From the NCBI GenBank assembly GCA_051453625.1, contig JBOZIK010000001.1, positions 51,727,978-51,753,071 of the forward strand: a stretch of 25,094 nt of DNA. The letters run 5' to 3'. The DNA is from Welwitschia mirabilis (taxonomy: Eukaryota; Gnetophyta; Gnetopsida; Welwitschiales). Within the stretch, counting starts at the first letter, position 1; each line of letters begins with the position of its first letter. Position numbers and translations under genes: made by a program. The notes beneath the pieces are model-generated. The model saw only the letters and a list, made by a program, of their open reading frames with translations. It was not told where the DNA came from and did no database searches. Of the stretch, positions 18,461-25,094 are shown one piece after another.

Positions 18461-18700
18461 TTAAATAATACCTAGCAAATTATGTTTAAGACCATTTACA
18501 TATAAAACTTCATTGATTTTAGGCATGTTACCTCTCTGGATGCTTCCAATCCCTTCAATATTTGCTTTTTCATTGTCATCAAATATTACTTCTCCTCTAT
18601 CAAAGTCATACAAATGTTGGAATATTGATTTGTCACCTGTCATGTGTTAAGAGCAATCATTATCTAAGTATCAATAAGCTTTATTTGATACTTCAAAAGC
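18461..18700 (-). pseudogene. Sirevirus-like aspartic protease region
   Basis: The frame 18643-18461 reads MTGDKSIFQHLYDF, VIFDDNEKANIEGIGSI and NEVLYVNGLKHNLLGI, a textbook copia protease to pre-integrase stretch. Just upstream the active site reads LDNDCS-stop-HMTGDK instead of LDSGCSRHMTGDK, so the catalytic DSG has become DND and a stop replaces Arg. Confidence 0.87.
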
Positions 18701-18799
18701 TATTTGGATTAATAAATTTTTCAAATTGTCATCCCTCATCCACTTAGTATGTTTGAACTGTTATGGTATACATCCCCCTAGAATACATTTAAATAGAAA

Positions 18800-20479
18800 A
18801 TTACTAATAAAATTTGAAAAGAGAATTAACTTTCTAGCATTACGAAATAATTTTGAATGACTTGTCTTTCCACAAAAATGATACATAATTTTTTTACACA
18901 TAATTATTTTGCCATGTTAGCTCACTTGACAAATTTCATGGTTTTTGAGAGATGAATCCAATACGTTTCTTGTCATGAGTTGGTCTTCATATCCCAAGCA
19001 TCTATTCCAATTTATCCAAACTATTTGAAAATTTATTTACACAGTGAGATAATCTTTTAACATCTTGAATAAGATCAAAGTTTTACATTTAAACCATTCT
19101 ATACTTTATCTCCAACTCTTTCGTTTTTTCATTTAGAGCCTTTACTATCTTATTTATTTTATTAACTCATTTTATCAATTTTTCACATTCTAAATAGAGT
19201 TCTTGACAAGTATCTTCCAGCTCATTTTGATATTCTTCAATAAGATCTAGATCATCTAGTTCTTTTAAGCAAGACATGTTCTGTATTGAAGGGATTATTG
19301 CCATGAAAGGGAGTCTTCTATCTCCATATGACTCTGGGCTTAAGCTACTATCATCTTTTTCATCCACATTATCCTAGGTGGTAATCAAAAATGACATCTT
19401 GAATTTCCTCTGATCTCTTTTGTTGTTTGGACATTTNNNNNNNNNNNNNNNNNNNNNNNNNNNNNNNNNNNNNNNNNNNNNNNNNNNNNNNNNNNNNNNN
19501 NNNNNNNNNNNNNNNNNNNNNNNNNNNNNNNNNNNNAAAAATGACATCTTGAATTTCCTCTGATCTCTTTTGTTGTTTGGACATTTGTTTGTAACATGTC
19601 CATATCCCTTACAAGCATAGAATTAGATTGCCTTTTTTTTTTCTAGATCTCTTCTTAGTTTTAAATGATCCCTTGCTTGGTTCACCTTCTTTTTTCTTCT
19701 ATGCAAGAATTTTTTGAATCTGCCTGTCAAAAGAGAAACCTCATCTTTATTAAGTTCTTCATCTAATTTTTAAAATTTGGACTCTTCCTACATACTTTTC
19801 AATGCAATACCTTTTTTTGTATCTTTAGAAAACTTTAACTCATAAGTTTAAAGATTATCTTAAAGTTCCTCAAGTATCATTCAATTGATGTTCTTGCTTT
19901 CTTTGATGGCTATGACCTTTGGCTCAAAGTGTTTTGGAAGAGATTATAGAACTTTTTATACAACCTTTCTTTCATTCATTTTCTCGCTTAAACTTGCCAT
20001 AGAGTTTATAATGTTTGTTAGTCTAGTAAAGAAATCTTGTAGTCTCCTCTTCTTCCATGTGAATATCTTCAAACTTGGAGATAAGCATCTGTAGCTTTGC
20101 TTACTTTAGAGTGGATGTTCTTTCGTGTGCTATTTCAAGAATATCTCAAGCTTCTTTGGCATGTTCATAATTTACAATCCTCTTGAATTCATCTACATAC
20201 ACTATACAAAAAATAGCATTAAAATCATGGGCATCTAGGATATCCTTGGCTTTGTTGGTAGGGGTTCACTGATCTCGATATTTTTCTACCACAATGGTGG
20301 TTCCATTAATATCAGTTTTAGACAGTGTGAGCATGCTATATCCATTGTAGATTATCTCCTCTATGTCTACATCTAAGGATCTAAGAAAGATTCTTATACG
20401 GGCCTTCTAGTAGGCATAGTTTATCCCCATCGAACATGGGTGATCTTCTAGTTGAGAGGTCATCAAAAGGATTACTCAT
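18800..20479 (-). pseudogene. Sirevirus-like gag with zinc knuckle and coiled-coil tail
   Basis: The ATG at 20479 opens MSNPFDDLSTRRSPMFDGDK. The gag body runs leftwards with many stops. A CCHC-type knuckle lies at 19581-19622: YACKGYGHVTNKCP, with the first Cys replaced by Phe. Beyond it the tail frame 19367-19167 (MDEKDDSSLSPESYGD, then DLIEEYQNELEDTCQELYLE) and a continuation after a TGA (INKIVKALNEKTKELEIKY) are strongly heptad-like. Sireviruses are known for such an extended, coiled-coil gag C-terminus. A second Cys/His trace (FCGKTSHSKLF) is near 18870. An N gap (19437-19536) falls between the knuckle and the tail. Confidence 0.8.
19437..19536. other. Assembly gap (100 N) flanked by a duplicated sequence
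   Basis: 100 N. The ~48 bases before it (19389-19436) and the bases after it (19537-19586) read the same, from AAAAATGACATCTTGAATTT to TTGTTGTTTGGACATTT. This is most likely an unmerged contig overlap, so the two sides are probably one locus. Confidence 0.93.
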
Positions 20480-20532
20480 ATTTTAGGGCTTAGGAGTCTA
20501 GATCTATTAGGATCTACTAATAACTAAATCTA

Positions 20533-20544
20533 GATATGATACCA
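20533..20544 (-). other. Primer-binding site of the Sirevirus-like element
   Basis: The minus strand reads TGGTATCATATC two bases inside the 5' LTR. The first eight bases match TGGTATCAGAGC, the complement of the 3' end of initiator tRNA-Met used by plant copia elements. It confirms the minus-strand orientation. Confidence 0.82.
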
Positions 20545-20546
20545 AA

Positions 20547-21768
20547 TGAAGGATTTAGAACCCTAAGGGGGTAAATGTGATTTTAAAATAATAAATAATT
20601 CAAATCTATCTCCACACTATTAAATACTAAAAATATTAGTGCATATAAAATGCCAAAAATGATCTAAAAGAAAATAATTTAAATCATAAAATACCAATGG
20701 AGATTAATACATGATTTATAGTGGTTTAAGAAACCTCCTATTCCACTCTCAGTGATCAAGTATTATCTAAGACTAATTTGGATTTTTATTACTCACTTTT
20801 CAGGTATTTCAGATTCACTTGTAACCTTTTATAATTGGACTTTTTATAAGCTCAGTCTCAACCTTTCTAGAGAATGTGTTTTGGTGACAATAGTATGTCA
20901 CAATTCACATGCTTTACTAGATCTGAAGTTAATGATAATAGTATTACACTGTCAGTGATGATATCACAAATCTAAGTATATACAGTATAAACTAATTGAC
21001 TAAAGGACTGATAATCAAAAAGACGCTCATTCAATTTTTGATTAGGTAGAAGGTATCCAAATATTTTATGGCTGAGGAATATATAAGAGATACATTTTTG
21101 GGTTTTACAAGTAGATCTAATTCTTCAACAGATAAAAATAAGAGAGTAATGGTTAAAAAAAATTCTATTTCCATTATGATCATTCAATCCCTATAAATGT
21201 TCACTTGACTTCATTGAGTGTTGTCACTCAAGTCAATTCTCCCCATCTTCTTCTAGTCGATCTGCTTTCTTTATGTCTCCATGTTTGGTCAACCCCATCT
21301 GGGATCCAGTTGACTATACATCCAATCAACCATATTTTAATCTAGTTTAACCCATATGAAGAAAAGTTTAAAACAACATGTTTAGCCAAGGTCCAGTCGA
21401 CCCCTTAGTAATCTGGTCAATCTTTTGCTGATAAAAGATGAAAACATTTTTACTTCAGGTTTGATCAATCCCTCAGGAATCTGGGTGACCCCTTGATGAT
21501 CAAATGTAATAATTTATTATATAGGTCTAGTTGATCCCTCAAGAATCTAGTCGAGTTTTGACACTTCTTGGTATAGATTTAGTTAACTCCTTAGAAATTC
21601 GATCGATCCATTTAAGGGATTGTAACTTATCAGATTTAGGTAAGGCTAATGATAAACGTTTGCTGCTTTTGACTTACAAGGATTAACATTTTCTGTAAGA
21701 AATATAACATGTTTTGCTACACCAGAAAATGTTAGTTTGACATCAACTTGGCAAATTATAACTTAGCA
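20547..21768 (-). repeat. 5' LTR of the Sirevirus-like element
   Basis: 1,222 bp, with canonical ends (plus strand TGAAGG...TTAGCA). It matches 12312-13532 throughout, including the GTTGACC/GTCGACC subrepeats at about 21391-21610. The element promoter would be in this copy, reading leftwards. Confidence 0.88.
21080..21085 (-). promoter_or_regulatory. Candidate TATA box in the 5' LTR
   Basis: The minus strand reads CTTATATATTCC. It is conserved in the other LTR at 12831-12836 in the context CCTATATATTCC. It lies roughly mid-LTR, with the W-box-bearing subrepeats upstream of it on the minus strand, which is the expected U3 arrangement. Confidence 0.45.
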
Positions 21769-21773
21769 TCAAC
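21769..21773. repeat. Right target-site duplication of the nested copia element
   Basis: TCAAC, paired with TCAGC at 12307-12311. The gypsy RT frame resumes directly here with the codons for INILVDNT. Confidence 0.8.
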
Positions 21774-22140
21774 ATTCTAGTAGATAACACTGTTGCTTAT
21801 GACATTCTATCATTCATGGACGGTCATTCAGGTTATAACCAAATATTTATCAATATTTTAGATCAGCACAAAACACCTTTTATAACACCATGGGGTCTTT
21901 TCTACTATGTCATGATTTCTTTAGGATTAAAGGATGCTAGGGTAACCTATCAACATGCAATAAACACATCTTTCATAACATAATCCACTGTAATGTGGAA
22001 GACTATGTCGATGATATTGTAGTCATATCAAAGATAATCATCGATCATACTAATGACTTAAATTAATTCTTTATGCAAGCAAGATGATATAATCTATGCC
22101 TAAATCTAATGAAATATGTATTTTGTGTGCAACTCTTAGG
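21769..22140 (+). pseudogene. Gypsy reverse transcriptase, C-terminal part
   Basis: Continues the RT begun at 12190. It reads ILVDNTVAYDILSFMDGHSG (first catalytic Asp in FMDG), YNQIFINILDQHKTPFIT, TPWGLFYYVMISLGL and ATYQ-like VTYQHAI. It then passes through a frameshift to YVDDIVVIS, with the active-site YVDD intact at 22004-22015. Unlike the two copia RTs in this window, the catalytic box is preserved even though the frame is broken. Confidence 0.88.
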
Positions 22141-22800
22141 ATTTATGATATCAAAATGAGGCATAGAAATTAATCTTGATAAGATCAAAGCAATTACTAA
22201 AATGCCATCACCATGCAAGTTGAAATAGTTACATAGTTTCCAAGGTAGACTATAAGTAATACGTTGATTCATTTCAACTTTGACACAATGTGAAACCTTT
22301 ATGCATTTACTCAATAAAGATGACTAGTTCAAGTGGAATGAAAATTGTCAAAAGGATTTTAATAAAATTAAGGGATATTCAACATCTACCTTTGTTCTAA
22401 GTCCATTTAAGTTTGATCAATCATTCTACCTTTACTTAGCATATTCATCATCATCAACTAGTATAATGATCTTTTAGTGTGATAAATTACAACAAGATCA
22501 CCCAATTTATTACATCAATAGAACACTACATCAACATGAAAAAAATTACACTAAAGTATAAAAGAAATGTTTGAGTTTAGTTTTTACTTCAAAAATTTTT
22601 TTCATTAAATGATAACAAATAAAACAATTTGATTAATAATTATAATTTGCTTGAAAATCTACTTGAATACTCTACTAGTAACACATATTTAACAAAGTGG
22701 ATATCGATTCTCACTGAATTCAACTTAGAATTCCAATCTCAAAAATTAGTTAAGGAAAAGTGCATAGCTAAACAAATGGCAGATCTACCAATAGAGGCTA
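22140..22800 (+). pseudogene. Gypsy RT connection and first RNase H
   Basis: LGFMISK, GIEINLDKIKAITKMPSP, FKWNENCQKDFNKIK, FDQSFYLYLAYSSSS and YYINRTLHQHEKNYTK follow in order, matching the gypsy thumb/connection and RNase H (LGxxVSxxGI, KIxAI, CQxAFxxLK, PIYYVSRxLxxAExxY). The open frame 22629-22814 gives TKWISILTEFNLEFQSQKL and IAKQMADLP, the end of the domain, where the family has LxKWxxxLxEFDIxY and GQxxADFLAxHP. Many stops. Confidence 0.82.
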
Positions 22801-22879
22801 AATGTAAAACCTAAGGCAAATATAAACAATTCCCTAATGAATAAATTCATGTTGTCGAAATGAAAAAGGATTAGAATGC

Positions 22880-23252
22880 ATTAATGTTTTTTGATGACAC
22901 ATTCAACTGAAATGATGGATTTGTAGGATTTGTCTTCTTCCTCAATAACAAAACTAGCTTATCATTCTCTTTTAAGCTAATTTTTCATTGCACAAACAAC
23001 ATTGCTGAATATGAGGCTTTGACAATAGGAATTATGCTAGCCATTCAAGAAAGTTTCAAAAAATTATGTATTTTTAGTGACTCACAATTAGTTTTCAATC
23101 ATCTCTTAGGTAAGTATGAAGCTAAATCAGGAATTCTAGATGCAGTCCTTGAAAAAGTAAGAAAGCTTATTACATCATTCAAATCATGTGAAATTCTAGC
23201 CATCCCTAGAAATGAAAATCAATTTGTAGATTACCTTACAAATTTTGTGTAA
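22880..23252 (+). pseudogene. Second, archaeal-type RNase H (aRH) of the Tat gypsy element
   Basis: FFDDTFN starts the domain, followed by a stop, then GFVFFLNNKT, NNIAEYEALTIGIMLAI, KLCIFSDSQLVFNHLLGKY, DAVLEKVRKLITSFKSCEIL and IPRNENQFVDYLTNFV. This is a complete RNase H fold with all four acidic positions (the first Asp, the Glu of AEYEAL, the Asp of FSDSQLV and the Asp of FVDYL). It follows the usual gypsy RH and precedes integrase, the dual-RNase-H arrangement known from Tat elements. The last 77 codons are uninterrupted, making it the best-preserved gypsy domain in this copy. Confidence 0.87.
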
Positions 23253-23560
23253 ATATGTTTTAAAGATCCATCTCTTAAAGATTATGTCACATGAATGAAC
23301 ATCAGTTAAAATTTCCTTGATGAGCATTTAATAACTACTTATCTAAAGCTATTACAAGATAAGGTAAGTCAATTAATAAAATATCCTAAAGCAAATGATG
23401 AGTCGTACAACAATTTAGTAAATTACCTCACTAATTAAAATCTACCCAAAAATCTCTTGTCACTATAAAAGTGAAACTTTAGGGATCAAGCAATGTACTT
23501 CACTTTAATTCAAGATCAACTATATAAGAAGTTAAAAAAAGGTATTCTATTTAGAAATCT
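23253..23560 (+). other. aRH to integrase linker of the gypsy element
   Basis: Decayed linker with stops in all plus frames. Fragments such as MYFTLIQDQLYKKLKKG (about 23490-23545) match the usual LYRRG-type stretch immediately upstream of the gypsy integrase finger. Confidence 0.55.
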
Positions 23561-24595
23561 AAAGTTAAGCGGAGCCACGCATGTCTTAAAAGAGACACAT
23601 GATAGACTATGTGGGCTCCATCAGGGGATAAGATCACTATTGGGTTACATGATAATATTTGGCTATTTCTAGAAAATAATAAGTGGTGACTATTTTAAGA
23701 TGGTGAGAACATGTTACACCTGTCAGTATTTTCATTAAGAATACATCAACCACTTATTGAGCTTTTTCCTTCTGATCCAATTTTGATTTTCAGAAAGTAG
23801 GACATGGATTTAATTATTCCTATTATGCCTACCTCATTAGGACAACATGCATTTATCCTTACCATAACAGAATACTTTTCTAAATGGATCGAAGAAAGCC
23901 CATTATGGTAAACAACATCAAAGTAAAGCTAAAATTTCATTCTTGATCATATCATCACTAGGTTTGGCATGCCTTATATCATTTTCACTGATAATGACCT
24001 AAAGTTTAGATCATTAGAATTGAGGAATTTCTTGACCAAATTCAAGATAAATCATTCCTTTTGATGCCATATTAGGTAAATGGACAAGTCGAGGCCACAC
24101 ATAAATTGATTATCAATTACCTCAATAAGTTCTTATAAATAAATACAAAGTCATGACATAAGAAACTACTTTTAGCATTATGGTCTTACCATACTACAGT
24201 AAAAAGTACTACAAAAACAACATTGTGTTAACTAGTCTATAATCCTGAAGCAGTCTTGTCCCCTTAAATTTAGATTCCCACACTAAAAATGGTATTTAAA
24301 TATCTATAGTTATATGATATGGAAAAGGAAATGCAACTTATGCAACTCAAAACTTTAGATAAAAAGCAAGTAAAAGCCTTACAACAAAACCAGATCTATT
24401 AGAAGCAAATTAGTAATACATACCACAAGCATGTAAGTCCAAAATCTTATGATGTAGGTGACTTAGTATTAAAAGAAAACTTAACTAAAAACACTTTAAA
24501 GTTTTTACCAAATTGGTTAGGATCATTCATTATCTCATGAAAATTCAACAAGGAAACATACAAACTAAAGAGTTTAAATAGTTTTTAAGAAAGTG
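23560..24595 (+). pseudogene. Gypsy integrase with GPF/Y-type module
   Basis: The HHCC finger reads VLKETHDRLCGLHQGIRSL, then RTCYTCQYF (His, His, Cys, Cys kept). The core follows: MDLIIPIMPTSLGQHAFILT and ITEYFSKWIEESPL near 23805-23910, ITRFGMPYIIFTDNDLKF near 23950-24005 (second Asp), and VNGQVEATHKLIINYLNKF with the catalytic Glu near 24090. The C-terminal module KNTLKFLPNWLGSFIIS and KETYKLKSL (24490-24575) corresponds to APNWEGPYxV...GAYxL. No chromodomain follows, as expected for Tat. Several stops, for example in MPY-stop-VNGQ. Confidence 0.85.
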
Positions 24596-24821
24596 AACTA
24601 ATAAATTCCCTATATCTTAAATATTATTATCATTTAAATAAATTTCAAGAAACATATCATTCTTGTTTCATGTTGTAATTTACTTATTTGTACATTTTCT
24701 TTATCCAGTTTGCATGCTTTCTCATTATATATACACATCGGTTTTTGTGTAGGATAACATTAGCCTTTTTCATGCATCACATAAATTCCACATTCTAGTT
24801 TCCATATTTGAAATCTACACT
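24596..24821 (+). other. AT-rich spacer after gypsy pol
   Basis: Non-coding. It contains TATATATACACA near 24730 and a pyrimidine-rich TCGGTTTTTGTGTAGG near 24740-24755 that looks like a splice acceptor upstream of the small ORF. No LTR features seen. Confidence 0.4.
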
Positions 24822-25046
24822 ATGGCTGATGATCTTCATTTATTCTTTTCTCCTTCATTTCAAAGGGCACACACAACTTACCTTCGAGTACAATGTATAC
24901 AAGGTTGTGCACGAGGCTTTTCTGTGATTGATATTCCACTCCATGAGGCTCCACCTATGGAAGATGATGATGATGACAAAAATCGCATTGACCCATGCTA
25001 TGATATACTTGATCCTTTCTCTACCATGATTCACACCCTTACATAA
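24822..25046 (+). CDS. Small ORF of unknown function downstream of gypsy pol
   Basis: 74 codons from ATG to TAA with no internal stop, although the surrounding gypsy sequence is full of stops. The product begins MADDLHLFFSPSFQRAH and has a Cys pair in VQCIQGCARGF, an acidic run (MEDDDDDKNR) and the end DPFSTMIHTLT. I recognise no family. It may be an extra 3' ORF of the Tat element, a first exon or fragment of a host gene, or chance. The balanced composition and the ACTATGG start context are mild support for coding. Confidence 0.35.
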   Translation: MADDLHLFFSPSFQRAHTTYLRVQCIQGCARGFSVIDIPLHEAPPMEDDDDDKNRIDPCYDILDPFSTMIHTLT

Positions 25047-25094
25047 GCCTTCTTATTTTACTTACTCATAGATCACCATCATCATCCCACCAAA

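Larger units (their letters stand above)
12312..21768 (-). mobile_element. Sirevirus-like Ty1/copia retrotransposon nested in the gypsy RT
   Basis: 9,457 bp on the minus strand, with paired LTRs of 1,221 and 1,222 bp, a 5-bp TSD, a PBS matching initiator tRNA-Met and a polypurine tract. Order on the minus strand is LTR, PBS, gag, protease, integrase, RT, RNase H, extra ORF, PPT, LTR. The long LTRs, long gag with coiled-coil tail, repeated PPT and a roughly 1.1-kb ORF between pol and the 3' LTR fit the Sirevirus lineage. The LTRs differ at very roughly one base in six or seven by eye, and every ORF carries many stops, so the insertion is old. Confidence 0.88.
7260..25094 (+). mobile_element. 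Ty3/gypsy retrotransposon, Tat lineage, interrupted by a nested element
   Basis: Domains in plus-strand order are LTR/leader, gag, protease, RT (split), RNase H, a second archaeal-type RNase H, integrase and a small ORF. The RT-RH-IN order is gypsy. The additional RNase H between RH and IN is characteristic of the plant Tat lineage (including Ogre, Retand and RIRE2-like elements). The two RT halves, 12190-12311 and 21769-22100, join in phase across the 9.46-kb insertion at 12312-21768. The frame is broken by many stops, so the copy is dead and old. The left edge is approximate and no 3' LTR is recognised before the window ends, so the element may extend further right. Confidence 0.85.

Noticed and set aside
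19369-19618. Open frames containing a repeated peptide around MSKQQKRSEEIQ
   Set aside because: The repeat is the duplicated sequence flanking the N gap. The true gag frame reads the zinc knuckle YACKGYGHVTNKC instead.
1-25094. Endogenous pararetrovirus or other viral insertion
   Set aside because: All RT/RNase H blocks are linked to gag, protease and integrase in copia or gypsy order. No movement-protein or caulimovirus coat motifs were seen.

Overview
This is an AT-rich nuclear segment from a flowering plant. The evidence is a dirigent-family gene fragment and three plant LTR retrotransposons. A monocot is likely but not proven: the dirigent fragment is GC-rich against an AT-rich background, and the largest element looks like a Sirevirus, a lineage abundant in monocots. 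I see no intact host gene, rRNA, tRNA or CRISPR array. Almost everything is decayed transposable element.

Layout. (1) 1-325: C-terminal part of a dirigent protein gene on +, cut off by a retrotransposon LTR whose first bases supply the stop codon. (2) 323-~4740: a Ty1/copia element of the Tork/Tnt1 type on the minus strand, in the order LTR - RNase H - RT - integrase - protease - gag when read left to right. Its 5' LTR is missing. (3) ~4740-6530: unassigned sequence, holding an LTR-like patch, a GC-richer coding-looking remnant (5288-5950) and a very purine-rich tract. (4) ~7260-25094: a Ty3/gypsy element of the Tat lineage on +. It has a W-box-rich LTR with a TATA box, gag, protease, RT, a second (archaeal-type) RNase H, integrase and a small 3' ORF. 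Its 3' LTR lies beyond the window or is lost. (5) 12312-21768: a second copia element, Sirevirus-like, on the minus strand, inserted inside the gypsy RT. It has 1.22 kb LTRs, a primer-binding site, two polypurine tracts, gag with a coiled-coil tail, protease, integrase, RT, RNase H and a decayed extra (env-position) ORF. The two halves of the gypsy RT match up exactly across this insertion, with a 5-bp target duplication.

The order of events is readable. The gypsy element came first and the Sirevirus-like element landed in it; both are full of stop codons, many at Trp or Gln positions. The left copia element keeps long open stretches and looks youngest. Three N runs (7385-7484, 10185-10681, 19437-19536) are assembly gaps. 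The last is flanked by an identical ~48-bp sequence and is probably a joining artefact.

I found no clearly new biological system. The points most worth checking are the W-box arrays in two unrelated LTRs, the palindromic 67-bp LTR repeats that recur inside the Sirevirus-like element, the tandem duplication of its integrase core, and a possible Ogre-type intron region in the gypsy element.
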